DNA of 64,000 bases from PMNU01 sp035479875 (GTDB lineage: Bacteria; Patescibacteriota; Saccharimonadia; Saccharimonadales; UBA4665). Shown here piece by piece: positions 33,708-42,505 of the stretch; position 1 is the first letter of the stretch; each line of letters opens with the position of its first letter. The DNA lies in assembly GCA_035479875.1 (NCBI GenBank), contig DATIIH010000012.1:89823-153822 (forward strand), given 5' to 3'. The translations under genes were made by a program, and so were the position numbers. The notes under the pieces are model-generated. The model was not told the origin of the DNA. It saw nothing but the letters and a program-made list of their open reading frames with translations, and did no database searches.

Positions 33708-35123
33708 ATGAACGTATTTAGCCGAGGCGTGCGCAACGCCTTTCGTAATAGCATACGCACTCCCGCGATTGTGGGCATGCTCGGCCTCAGCATAGGGCTG
33801 AGTTTAGCGATGCTCCTAGCTCACCAGGCCATTGGGCAAAAGATTGCTGGTGTTCAAAAAAATATTGGTAATACCATTACAGTGGCACCAGCTGGCATCC
33901 GTGGCTTCCAGGGCGGCGGTACACCGCTCACCACGAGCGACATCACTAAGATTCAGTCGGCAGCGCATGTGACCAGTGTGGACACTACCTTAAGTGACCG
34001 GCTCAACAGCTCCAACACCAACCTGCTGTCATCGATAACGCCTGGCGTCTTTGGCAAACGGCAGCTACGCATCGAAAATGATACCGGCGGTGCTCAGAAC
34101 TTTGGCGGCACCACAGACGGCACGGCGCCCGACTTTAGCACCTTTAAACTGCCCGTGGCGGCTACCGGAGCCAGCAACCCGCTCACGGCGGTTACCTCTA
34201 CGAATGGTGGCAGTCTAACGATTACGAGCGGCAAAAACTTTGACGGCAACAAAGACGCCAATGTAGCGCTGGCGGGCACATCGCTAGCCGCTAAGAATAG
34301 CCTCACCGCTGGTTCAACATTCACTGCCTACGGCGTAACATTTACCGTAGCCGGCATCTTCGACGCCGGAAGCACCTTTGGCAACGATCAACTGATTATG
34401 CCGCTTCCCACTGTACAACGCTTAAGCAACCAGGCGGGCGACATCACAGCCGCAACAGTGTACATCGACAACGCAGCAAACCTGGACAGCACTACTACGG
34501 CCATCAAGAATGCACTAGGCAATAGCGCCGATGTTACAAACGACGCCGACAGCGCTAAGGCTACACTGAGCTCTTTGCAAAATATCCAGAACGTCTCACT
34601 GTTTAGTCTGATTGGCGCGGCCGTTACTGCGGCGGTAATTATCTTGCTGACTATGATCATGATCGTGCGCGAGCGCCGCCGCGAAATCGGCGTACTCAAG
34701 GCTATTGGTGGCTCTAATGTCAAAGTTATGGCGCAATTTGTGGTGGAATCAGTTACGCTCACGGCGCTAGCAGCCATCATTGGCATCCTGATCGGCGCTG
34801 TGGCCGCCACGCCGGTCACCAAACTACTTGCGAACAACTCCGACTCGTCGCCGGAGACGGCCCAAGCGGTAGGCGGCGGGCCCGACTTTGGGCCCAATCT
34901 TAAAGTTAGCGACGCCCGAGGCGGCGGTTTTGCGGGCGGATTCCGCACCCGATTCGAGGAGAGTTCAGTCGCCCAAGGTGTGCGCAACCTGCGCGCCAAT
35001 GTGAATGGCAGCATCTTTATCTACGGGCTTGGTGGCGCGCTGCTGATCGCAATTGTAGGCAGTACAGCTGCCGCCGGATTGATCGCCAAAGTACGCCCAG
35101 GCGAAGTAATGAGAGCAGAGTAG
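33708..35123 (+). CDS. FtsX/MacB-type ABC transporter permease
   Basis: Permease of 471 residues. TM1 (about 20-40) is followed by a large extracytoplasmic MacB-like domain (about 45-290, rich in Gly/Thr/Asn) and three TM helices near the C-terminus (about 305-330, 355-380 and 430-455), with the coupling-helix segment RERRREIGVLKAIGGS. Start ATG 33708 chosen for AAAGGA upstream. It works with the ATPase encoded 9 nt downstream in lipoprotein-, peptide- or antibiotic-export-type mechanotransmission; substrate unknown. Confidence 0.85.
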   Translation: MNVFSRGVRNAFRNSIRTPAIVGMLGLSIGLSLAMLLAHQAIGQKIAGVQKNIGNTITVAPAGIRGFQGGGTPLTTSDITKIQSAAHVTSVDTTLSDRLNSSNTNLLSSITPGVFGKRQLRIENDTGGAQNFGGTTDGTAPDFSTFKLPVAATGASNPLTAVTSTNGGSLTITSGKNFDGNKDANVALAGTSLAAKNSLTAGSTFTAYGVTFTVAGIFDAGSTFGNDQLIMPLPTVQRLSNQAGDITAATVYIDNAANLDSTTTAIKNALGNSADVTNDADSAKATLSSLQNIQNVSLFSLIGAAVTAAVIILLTMIMIVRERRREIGVLKAIGGSNVKVMAQFVVESVTLTALAAIIGILIGAVAATPVTKLLANNSDSSPETAQAVGGGPDFGPNLKVSDARGGGFAGGFRTRFEESSVAQGVRNLRANVNGSIFIYGLGGALLIAIVGSTAAAGLIAKVRPGEVMRAE

Positions 35124-35132
35124 GAGACTCAT

Positions 35133-35804
35133 ATGTTACAAGTCAAAAACATTACCCGCACGTTTAAAAGCGGCGCTGGCGACGTAACGGCCGTTAGTGA
35201 CATCAGTTTTGAAGTGCCGGAAGGCAAGTTTGCCTCGGTAGTCGGACGCAGCGGCAGCGGCAAATCCACACTACTCAGTCTGCTCGGCGCACTCGACAAA
35301 CCCAGCGCCGGAGAGATTGTGGTAGGCGGTAAATCGCTAAAAGGTTTGAGTGACCACGCACTCATCAAGTACCGCTGCGCCACCATCGGTTTTGTATTCC
35401 AAAACTACAATCTTATCCCCAACCTCACCGCGGTCGAGAATGTTATGTTGCCCATGGAGTTCAACGGACTCAGCGCGCATGGGCGCAAGACACGCGCACA
35501 GCAGCTACTAGATCAAGTGGGGCTTGAAGGAGACAAGCAAAATCGCAAGCCAGGACGACTCAGTGGCGGCGAACAGCAACGCGTGGCGATTGCCCGAGCG
35601 CTCGCCAACAAGCCCAAGCTCATATTAGCTGACGAGCCCACCGGCAACCTTGATGAACAAACGGGCAAAATGATCTTTGACCTCTTGCATTCACTCAGCC
35701 GCACTGAGCACACCACGATTATCGCCGTTACGCATGACTTAAGTATTGCCGGACGCACCGACATGACCTTCCGTCTGCAAGACGGCAAACTCGTTAAAAA
35801 ATAG
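35133..35804 (+). CDS. LolD/MacB-type ABC transporter ATP-binding protein
   Basis: ATPase of 223 residues. Walker A GRSGSGKST (about 36-44), Q-loop FVFQNYNLIPNLT, signature LSGGEQQRVAIARAL, Walker B LILADEPTGNLDE and switch His in VTHD. This is the standard partner of FtsX-type permeases. GGAGAC precedes ATG 35133. Confidence 0.93.
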   Translation: MLQVKNITRTFKSGAGDVTAVSDISFEVPEGKFASVVGRSGSGKSTLLSLLGALDKPSAGEIVVGGKSLKGLSDHALIKYRCATIGFVFQNYNLIPNLTAVENVMLPMEFNGLSAHGRKTRAQQLLDQVGLEGDKQNRKPGRLSGGEQQRVAIARALANKPKLILADEPTGNLDEQTGKMIFDLLHSLSRTEHTTIIAVTHDLSIAGRTDMTFRLQDGKLVKK

Positions 35805-35805
35805 T

Positions 35806-36372
35806 CTAGCTTTTGTGCTCGTGGTGGTCGGTGTGGTGAGCAGCTTCGGCGTGCACTGTTTTGCCCATAAAGTACTCACGAACCTGAAATAACAGATAGC
35901 CGCCAATGGCAAAACTAATAACCGCGCCAAACAATTGACCAATGCCGCCGCCCACGTTCGAGAACATGCGGATTACACCGTACGCAGCATTTAGCAGCAA
36001 GCTGTAGTACAGCCAGTTCCAACCAGCTTTTTGCTTATTTTTGAGGCCAGAAACAGCCAACAGTAGGATGACCGCGTCGACCAGTAGCGACAAGAGGGCG
36101 AGGTAATACACCATGCCCAGGTGCTGCGTGCCCGAAACCGGCGCTAAGCCGTTGGCCTGCAAATAGCCATTCGTGTAGTCCAAAAGCTGGTTAACGCCAT
36201 GGCCCAAGTGCCACAGTACCCACACTGCCCACAGTTGTACAACGCCGAAGACTAAGGAGATCCACCACAGCGCGCCAGCTAGCCCTTTACGCCCATTGGG
36301 AGGCAGCTGAAAGGGAGCTTTTTTGACGAATACGTCGTTAAGTTGAACTTCGAGTTTCTGTAGGGCACTCAT
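35806..36372 (-). CDS. Multi-pass membrane protein, 188 aa
   Basis: Four or five hydrophobic segments (about 30-55, 85-110, 118-140 and 145-165) and a His-rich C-terminal tail ending HTDHHEHKS that could bind metal. CTGGAG precedes the ATG and a TATGCT -10 lies further upstream. Family not recognised. Convergent with the ABC ATPase gene. Confidence 0.6.
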   Translation of the reverse strand: MSALQKLEVQLNDVFVKKAPFQLPPNGRKGLAGALWWISLVFGVVQLWAVWVLWHLGHGVNQLLDYTNGYLQANGLAPVSGTQHLGMVYYLALLSLLVDAVILLLAVSGLKNKQKAGWNWLYYSLLLNAAYGVIRMFSNVGGGIGQLFGAVISFAIGGYLLFQVREYFMGKTVHAEAAHHTDHHEHKS

Positions 36373-36460
36373 AACATTTCTCCAGTTAAATATGCTCTAA
36401 GCATAATGCCGCACGTGACAGTAAGCAAGGCCAACCGCACACCGTAGGAGTGCAGAGGGG

Positions 36461-37252
36461 CTACACGACCGACGGAAACACTGTATGTGGAAGCTGCGGT
36501 GTAGACAGCAGCATCACCGTGGTTGGACTGCCAGCGTCAAATGCCACGCCGTCGTGCAGTACGCTATGGTTAGGCAAATTTGCGTATGCCTCGAATACAG
36601 TACTTCTCCCTCGTGCGCCTGCAACTCTTAGCAGTAAACACAATGCCGCATCTGGATCGATTTCGCGCGCGGCAGCACGAATTGCCTCGCGCCGCGCCTG
36701 GCGCTGTTCTGGCAAGACCGCTCCCACCAGATGTTCGGGAATTACTGCGGAAGTTATAGAAGGAACTAAAGCGATCCAGCGGGAAGGCCCGAGCGTAACA
36801 CCCATGATTGTGGAATCCAGGCAGTCGCCGGCCACAAGCGCATCAATATGCATGCCCACATAGGCAGCAATCGCGGGATTAACAGCAGCAGCCCGGGCAT
36901 GTGGCGGGGTTGTAGAGATACTTATATCTTGCTTGTGTAGAACTTTTGTACCGACTGCTTGGCGGCTGGCGGCAACCGCATCCAATTCGAGTGCAAACTT
37001 ACCCATATCGCGCGACACATGCACTAGCCGCAGCGCCCCTTCGGTTTCAAGAGGAACAGCAATCGCTTCTAGCTCCTTAAGCGTCGGCTCACGCAGGCGG
37101 TCGATGTCCGGAATGACAACCCCCTCTGGCTGGTAGCCATTGGCGGCCAACTCTTCTGCGTCACTAATAACACGGATTGGCGCTACGCGGAGGCGGGCAG
37201 CCAAAGCATTTTGGTTTTTACAGGCAATAGGAAAACGTAGTAGTTCGCTCAT
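36461..37252 (-). CDS. Hypothetical protein, 263 aa
   Basis: Soluble protein with no family I can name. It contains a His-x-Asp pair (YVGMHIDAL, about residue 132) and a later His-rich stretch NHSVLHDGVAF, which could be read as the metal site of a cupin or 2OG-oxygenase fold, but the second half lacks a clear Arg partner, so this is speculative. A GATAGT -10-like hexamer ends 8 nt before the ATG. Confidence 0.5.
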   Translation of the reverse strand: MSELLRFPIACKNQNALAARLRVAPIRVISDAEELAANGYQPEGVVIPDIDRLREPTLKELEAIAVPLETEGALRLVHVSRDMGKFALELDAVAASRQAVGTKVLHKQDISISTTPPHARAAAVNPAIAAYVGMHIDALVAGDCLDSTIMGVTLGPSRWIALVPSITSAVIPEHLVGAVLPEQRQARREAIRAAAREIDPDAALCLLLRVAGARGRSTVFEAYANLPNHSVLHDGVAFDAGSPTTVMLLSTPQLPHTVFPSVV

Positions 37253-37296
37253 TGCTCTAGACTATCACCACCGACAGCTAGAACCAATACGTCGTC

Positions 37297-38961
37297 TCAA
37301 AAATTTTTACGGATATGGCTAAAGCTATAATCCCAGTTGGCGTCGGACTTCTTGTGCGGATTAAAGATATTCTCCGGGTCAAAGATACGCTTTACCTCAC
37401 GGAAATAGCCCAGTACTTCTTTGCCGAACTGATCCTCTAGCCACGGACCGCGCACGAGGCCATCGTTATGCTCGCCGCTCAAAGAACCATGGTAGTGCAG
37501 CACTAGCTCGTCCACCTCTTTCATCGCCGGTAGTAGCTTGGCCCGCTCCTTGGGGTCTTCGATCTTCATGAGCGGGATAATGTGGAAATTGCCGTCGCCG
37601 ATATGGCCCTGAATGGTCGCGAACAGTTTGTAGTTTTTGATAATTCGCCTAATCTTTGGCAAAAACTCGGTTAAGTATTCCGGGCTCACCACCAGGTCGT
37701 CGATAAACGGCGCGGTGTGCTTGTCTTTCACTTTCTTGCGTAACAAGTTAAAGCTGTGACGACGCATAATCCAAAACTTTTCGCTTCTGCCTTCGGTGGC
37801 GTCTTCTTCAAAGCCATTGATTTCGTAGCGGGCGCGCATGTGCTTGAGGTCGCAGTGCAACGCTTTAATCTTCTGGCGCACTTCATCTTCGGTATTGCCA
37901 TTAAACTCCACCATTAGCACCATTTTGGGAATGCCGCGCAACAGCTGGCCAGCGTCTGGTATCAAGCTAAATATCAATTTAAGGAATTTGAGCAGGCCGA
38001 GCATTTTGAGGAAGTACGGCATAAATTTAATGCTGAGTAGTAGCGTGCTGTCGTCAAAACTCTCGAACGTGGCCGGATGCGACTCGAGCACTTTGGGGAT
38101 AAGTTCTCCCAGTGAGTCGAGGTCGCGCATAAAAAGTACCAGAAGGCCGGAGTGCGCCCGGCGCGGCACCAATTTAAACTTGATGTCGGTGGTAAAACCG
38201 AGCGTGCCTTGACAGCCCACAATCAGTTTCTGCATGTTGAAGACGCCGGTGTCGCGGTCCCACACATCCCACAAGTTGTAACCCATTGAATTCTTGCTGA
38301 CTTTGGGCTTGGCAGCTTTGATTTTGTCGTAGTGCTTTTCGCACAGCTCGAATACTTGCTTGTACAGCCGTCCTTCAAAATCTTTTTGGCCCATTTTCTT
38401 GACCAGCTCGAGACGGTTGAGGGGTTTGACGGTGTACTCGTTGCCGTCGGCAAATACTACTTTGAGCTCTGTTACATAATCTTCGGTTTTGTGGAACTCC
38501 AACGACTTTTCGCCCCCAGAGTTGTTATTAACCATACCGCCGATGGTGCAGAGGTCGCGGCTGGCAGGGTAAGAGGGCATCAGCGCATTGTGTTTAATCG
38601 TCTCGGCGTCAAAATCGCGGAAGTATACGCCGGGTTGGGCGTGGCCCATGTCGCTCGTTACTTTCTCGATTTTGCTAAAATGCTTGGTAAAGTCAACAAT
38701 TATGCCTTCGTTGAGCGTGCCGCCAGACATATCAGTGCCGGCCGAACGGGCAGTCAGCGATAACCAGTCGTTACCCTTCTTATGTTTGGCAACAAAAGAC
38801 ACGAGCTTTTGCACATCTTTACTGTCTTTAGGCATTACCGCAAATGCCGGTTTGATCTCGAATAAGCTCGCGTCGTGGCTATAGAACTCGCGCGCTTCGT
38901 CGCTCATATCGACCTCGCCCGAGAATCCAGCTGCCTGCAGCTGGCTTACAAATTCATCCAT
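37297..38961 (-). CDS. FAD-linked oxidase (D-lactate/glycolate dehydrogenase type)
   Basis: Protein of 554 residues. An N-terminal PCMH-type FAD domain has TARSAGTDMSGG near residue 70 and SRDLCTIGGMVNNNSGG near 140. The FAD-oxidase C domain follows, with IQGHIGDGNFH near 450 and HYHGSLSGEHNDGLVRG near 495, whose His residues bind flavin or metal in GlcD/DLD enzymes. No Fe-S domain is fused. It likely oxidises a 2-hydroxy acid and passes electrons to quinone or a carrier. In this window it joins NDH-2 and CtaB as a plausible respiratory input. Confidence 0.85.
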   Translation of the reverse strand: MDEFVSQLQAAGFSGEVDMSDEAREFYSHDASLFEIKPAFAVMPKDSKDVQKLVSFVAKHKKGNDWLSLTARSAGTDMSGGTLNEGIIVDFTKHFSKIEKVTSDMGHAQPGVYFRDFDAETIKHNALMPSYPASRDLCTIGGMVNNNSGGEKSLEFHKTEDYVTELKVVFADGNEYTVKPLNRLELVKKMGQKDFEGRLYKQVFELCEKHYDKIKAAKPKVSKNSMGYNLWDVWDRDTGVFNMQKLIVGCQGTLGFTTDIKFKLVPRRAHSGLLVLFMRDLDSLGELIPKVLESHPATFESFDDSTLLLSIKFMPYFLKMLGLLKFLKLIFSLIPDAGQLLRGIPKMVLMVEFNGNTEDEVRQKIKALHCDLKHMRARYEINGFEEDATEGRSEKFWIMRRHSFNLLRKKVKDKHTAPFIDDLVVSPEYLTEFLPKIRRIIKNYKLFATIQGHIGDGNFHIIPLMKIEDPKERAKLLPAMKEVDELVLHYHGSLSGEHNDGLVRGPWLEDQFGKEVLGYFREVKRIFDPENIFNPHKKSDANWDYSFSHIRKNF

Positions 38962-39017
38962 GCCTTAAGCTTAAGCGAAATACCCTATAAAACGCAAATT
39001 AATATCGGTAAAAACAC

Positions 39018-40187
39018 CTAGTTGTCGAACAGCCAAAAATCAATCTTCTGCTGATTTAACTCACTTATGAAATCGGTGAGTACGGGTGTGTCCAGGGAAC
39101 TAAAAGGCTGCTTGCCCGACCAATATGACCAATCAGTCTCTTCCGAAGCCTTGCTCTTGTCTTGCGAGAACAGGTTAACCGCCACACGGTAGCCCTGCTT
39201 TTGCAATATCAGTGCCTGCTGGTCGATGGTAGATAGGATTTCCTTGCGCTGCTGTGGAGGTACCGTCGCCAGCTGGGTTGGGTCAAGTGCATACTTTTTC
39301 GAAAAAGTACCGGTATTGAGCCAGACATTCTTCGTCCCCAGATAATCAGCGGCCTCACCGATCAATGCCGAGTCCAAAAATTCGGCGGCGTTGATAATTG
39401 GTCCGGTGCCGCCGGCCGGGGACACCCAAGGGAAGCCCTCAAGCCCGGCATAGGCAATTGAGCCAGGGGTAATGCCTTTAATGTACGGGAGTAGGCTGTC
39501 GTATTCACCGCTTTGCCAATTAAAATCAGTGGTTTGATACGTGGCCGAATTGAGCATAATGCTCGCCGGCGCCTTTGGGAAATATTTATGCAACGTGCTG
39601 ACGTATATATTGACATCTGGCGCAAAAAACTGCGGCTGATTATTGGCCCAGTAGGGCAGGTTAGCCTCTGGAAACGGATTCCAAATACCCATCTGCTGGT
39701 CGGTAATGCCTGCCGCCTTGAGACTTTGAAAATACACGTTAAGCCAAATCGTGAATTTGCCGGCCGCAAATTGGCCAAAATCAATATTAACGCCAGTGGT
39801 GTAGTCGGTAGGCTCAGCGGTTACAAGCGGCCTGACCCCGTAATGCGCGAACTGCTTGAGCATCGCGGCGTCCTGCTCGGCGGCGTGCAGGGCTGTAGCC
39901 TGTGACACGGGCATGCCTACGAATACCATCATGGTACCGGTCACAAATGAATGACAGGCCTGTTGGTAGACCTCTAATTTATGCAGGCCCTGTGCCGAGG
40001 CATTACTAAGGCTCAGCGCCGGTTGCGAGCTGCAGTTCGTGGTTGTGACCGTGCTATCGCGGTGGCTTAACGCACCCGCAAAACTTAAGGGTTTCTTGCC
40101 GGTCATAAACTGGTAAACCATACCTGCCGAAAACACCATAAAGCCAAAGAAAACGACATTAATAAGTACGATGTGCCTGGGTTTCAT
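39018..40187 (-). CDS. Membrane-anchored exported protein of an EPS-type cluster
   Basis: Protein of 389 residues with one N-terminal TM helix (about 7-28) and an exported domain of alternating strands and helices, rich in Trp/Tyr (GIWNPFPEANLPYW, YWSGKQPF), consistent with a carbohydrate-active barrel, though no acid pair is certain. ATG 40187 is 4 nt after the stop of the GT2 synthase gene, so it is the last gene of a four-gene operon. By analogy with PgaB/PelA-type partners it may trim or modify the polymer; that is inference. Confidence 0.5.
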   Translation of the reverse strand: MKPRHIVLINVVFFGFMVFSAGMVYQFMTGKKPLSFAGALSHRDSTVTTTNCSSQPALSLSNASAQGLHKLEVYQQACHSFVTGTMMVFVGMPVSQATALHAAEQDAAMLKQFAHYGVRPLVTAEPTDYTTGVNIDFGQFAAGKFTIWLNVYFQSLKAAGITDQQMGIWNPFPEANLPYWANNQPQFFAPDVNIYVSTLHKYFPKAPASIMLNSATYQTTDFNWQSGEYDSLLPYIKGITPGSIAYAGLEGFPWVSPAGGTGPIINAAEFLDSALIGEAADYLGTKNVWLNTGTFSKKYALDPTQLATVPPQQRKEILSTIDQQALILQKQGYRVAVNLFSQDKSKASEETDWSYWSGKQPFSSLDTPVLTDFISELNQQKIDFWLFDN

Positions 40188-40191
40188 ACGC

Positions 40192-41478
40192 CTATATTCC
40201 TTCTCGCTGCCATTTTTGCCACTCCAGTGAATCACCGCGCAGGACCATGTGCATGCTGCGCATCAGGGCATGAAACTCTATCCATACCACGATGTAAAAT
40301 AACGGCCAGGTAAGCGGCCAGAGCGCAATTAAGCGCAGCCGCTCCCGGGTGGTCATGCGAACGCCGAACATCGCCACTACTGTGTACGAAATGCCGATGA
40401 ACAACATGCTCAGGCTTAGCGACACAAACTCCCCAGAAATTAAACTGTAGGTAATGAGCAGTGTTGCCCCAATGGGTTCCAGTAACAGCTGAATTTCCGA
40501 AAACATTGCCAGCGGCAGAATAAACCAAGAGAGTGGCTTGTTGTGACGTTTTTCTAGCGAGAAGAACATGCGGCGATAGTACAAAAAGGTGTCAAAGCGG
40601 CCCTTCTTCCAGCGCAGACGTTGATTGATAAGCCCGGCGTACGACGTTGCACCTTCGGTATAACAAATCACGTCTTCGGCATAAAGCGAGCGTAGGCCGT
40701 GGAACTTGGTACGCATTGACATCTCAATGTCCTCGGTCTTGTTTTTTTCGTCGAACATGCCAAAATATTCAAACGTTGAGCTGCGGCGGAAGGCTGCGCA
40801 CGCGCCTCCGTAGATATACTCGGCGCCAATAACGCAGTGCGCCCGCTTAAAGTAAAAGCCAAACAAGTATTCGAGCTGCTGGACGATGCCAACGATGCGG
40901 CCATGAGCGTTCGCAACGCGAACTTGACCTACAACCGCAGAAACGGTAGAGTCGCGAAAATATTCGACAAGCTTTGTTATAGCGTCAGGCGCTAATGCCG
41001 AGTCGGCGTCTATGGTCAAGATGATAGATCCTTTGCTGTTTTTGATGCCGTAATTAAGGGCAGCGCCCTTGCCACCGTTAGGTCGGTAATAGTGCCGAAT
41101 AACCCGACCGCGCCGCATACGCTCGAGCTGATGAGCCCGGATAAACATCTTGACCAAACGCTCAGAATTATCGGTCGAGCCGTCGTTAACCACAACCATC
41201 TCGATATTTCGATAGTCATTGGCAAGCACCGATTTCAATGTCTTAATAATGCCAACTTCTTCGTTCCAAGCCGGCACGATTACGGTTATAAGCGGAGTGA
41301 ACGGTGTAATATATCCGGTTTTCTTAACCTCTTTACGCAGCAGCCGACGGCGACGCAGCTGTTCGCGAAGCGGAAAAATGGCAGCTAGATTTAAAAAGAT
41401 AAAATATTTAACCAGCATTAGGGTGGCCAAAAAGATGGTCGTATTACGGAAAAAAATGAATAAGCTGGCATTAGTCAT
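40192..41478 (-). CDS. Processive GT2 polysaccharide synthase (PgaC/BcsA-like)
   Basis: Membrane glycosyltransferase of 428 residues. TM helix at about 12-32, then a GT-A catalytic domain with VPAWNEEVGI, VVNDGSTDNS, the metal site TIDADSAL, acceptor-site base TEDIE and the processivity motif QRLRW (near residue 270), followed by three or four TM helices. This matches poly-N-acetylglucosamine or hyaluronan-type synthases. Its ATG shares one nucleotide with the upstream stop (TAATG). The product polymer cannot be told from sequence. Confidence 0.88.
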   Translation of the reverse strand: MTNASLFIFFRNTTIFLATLMLVKYFIFLNLAAIFPLREQLRRRRLLRKEVKKTGYITPFTPLITVIVPAWNEEVGIIKTLKSVLANDYRNIEMVVVNDGSTDNSERLVKMFIRAHQLERMRRGRVIRHYYRPNGGKGAALNYGIKNSKGSIILTIDADSALAPDAITKLVEYFRDSTVSAVVGQVRVANAHGRIVGIVQQLEYLFGFYFKRAHCVIGAEYIYGGACAAFRRSSTFEYFGMFDEKNKTEDIEMSMRTKFHGLRSLYAEDVICYTEGATSYAGLINQRLRWKKGRFDTFLYYRRMFFSLEKRHNKPLSWFILPLAMFSEIQLLLEPIGATLLITYSLISGEFVSLSLSMLFIGISYTVVAMFGVRMTTRERLRLIALWPLTWPLFYIVVWIEFHALMRSMHMVLRGDSLEWQKWQREGI

Positions 41479-42149
41479 TATTGCTGCACTCCTTGTACCG
41501 ACAATAGAGTAGCCTCAACGACAGTATTAACGTGCTGGGCCTGGTCATTGCAGTCGATTACCAACTTGCCCTGGCTGCCGTCGTCGGCCACGATGTATGG
41601 AATGTTGTCGGCGTACTGCTTGGCGTTGGCAACCTTGTAGACATAGCGCCAGCCCTTATCAGTGTCCATAAAAATATTCTGGCCGAACTGCGGCAAGTTC
41701 TGAGCATTGAGGGTGCGGAAGCCCGCGCGACAATAGAGCAAAGCCATACCAATATTACCGGCGCGCGGCTGGCGCACAATCAGCAGATGCAGTGTGCCGG
41801 CTCTAGCCAGCCATGCGTCGCCCTGTTGCAAAGGAGGGACGATATCAAGCCGCAGTGAGCTGGACGGCAGCTTGAGCGTCTGTGGCTTTCCGAAGTTGCC
41901 GTAATAACTCGATGGATAATGGGCGGCTGTAGCCAAATCATAGCTCCCCGAGAATGCGGCTAGATTGACCGTATCAAGTGTGTGCACCAACGGTAGCGCC
42001 TTGTTATACACCGACTCATACCCAGACAACAACAAAAATGCACTCACCGCAGCGCATGCGCCTAGCACGACGACGCGGGTCGTAACTGAGACGCCACGAT
42101 GGACCGGACTAGAACGCCTTGCGGTGCGACGTTTTGCAACGCTCTTCAC
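41478..42149 (-). CDS. Membrane-anchored sortase-like protein lacking catalytic His
   Basis: Protein of 223 residues with a basic N-terminus, a TM helix (about 23-43) and an exported beta domain. The segment NLPQFGQNIFMDTDKGWRYVYKV and the Cys in KLVIDCND resemble the core strands of class E sortases, but where the catalytic AGH is expected the sequence reads LLYCRAG, so transpeptidation is doubtful. GTG 42149 is preferred, overlapping the upstream stop as TAGTG; TTG 42212 would overlap by 64 nt. Its own stop overlaps the synthase start as TAATG. Perhaps a structural or polymer-binding partner. Confidence 0.4.
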   Translation of the reverse strand: MKSVAKRRTARRSSPVHRGVSVTTRVVVLGACAAVSAFLLLSGYESVYNKALPLVHTLDTVNLAAFSGSYDLATAAHYPSSYYGNFGKPQTLKLPSSSLRLDIVPPLQQGDAWLARAGTLHLLIVRQPRAGNIGMALLYCRAGFRTLNAQNLPQFGQNIFMDTDKGWRYVYKVANAKQYADNIPYIVADDGSQGKLVIDCNDQAQHVNTVVEATLLSVQGVQQ

Positions 42150-42331
42150 TAGTGCGACCCACTTTCCACTATCACCGTCATCTTTGTCCGAAGGAGTTTG
42201 CGAAGTCGCCAATCAATGAATGCAGCTACAATCTTGCAAAAAATGTGCACGATTATAGCCACGCCAAAAAACGCAATGAACAAATACCATAGCACCAAAA
42301 ACGGACTGGCATTGGGATCCAAAAGCTTCAT
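42149..42331 (-). CDS. Small membrane protein of the EPS-type cluster, 60 aa
   Basis: One long TM helix (about 10-33) then a basic segment (DWRLRKLLRTK). ATG 42331 follows GGGAGT. First gene of the operon with the sortase-like protein and GT2 synthase. Size and topology recall PgaD-type accessory subunits, but it is about half their length. Confidence 0.5.
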   Translation of the reverse strand: MKLLDPNASPFLVLWYLFIAFFGVAIIVHIFCKIVAAFIDWRLRKLLRTKMTVIVESGSH

Positions 42332-42492
42332 AGTTACCAAAACTCCCTCAAAAAAACACACACGTTACAGCGCCGCACCAATAGCTGAACTCCGACAATT
42401 TACTATAAGATATATGCCAACATTAGGCAATCATATTACATAAAAGGCTTATGCTTAAACTCCTGTTTTAAGAAGTACGCCACAAAGCCTGG

Positions 42493-42498
42493 TATGAT
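42493..42498 (+). promoter_or_regulatory. -10 box deciding the YihY start
   Basis: TATGAT ends 7 nt before GTG 42506. The in-frame ATG at 42494 lies inside this hexamer and is unlikely to be transcribed. Confidence 0.45.
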
Positions 42499-42505
42499 AG
42501 GAATT

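Noticed and set aside
34388..35014. 208-codon frame antisense to the FtsX-type permease
   Set aside because: Shadow of a conserved gene; no promoter or ribosome site.
36461..37252. Second 2OG-Fe(II) oxygenase
   Set aside because: A His-x-Asp and later His are present, but no Arg or strand pattern supports the fold, so it is left as hypothetical.
41478..42212. TTG 42212 as start of the sortase-like gene
   Set aside because: It would overlap the previous gene by 64 nt without a ribosome site; GTG 42149 overlaps the stop by one base, as elsewhere in this operon.
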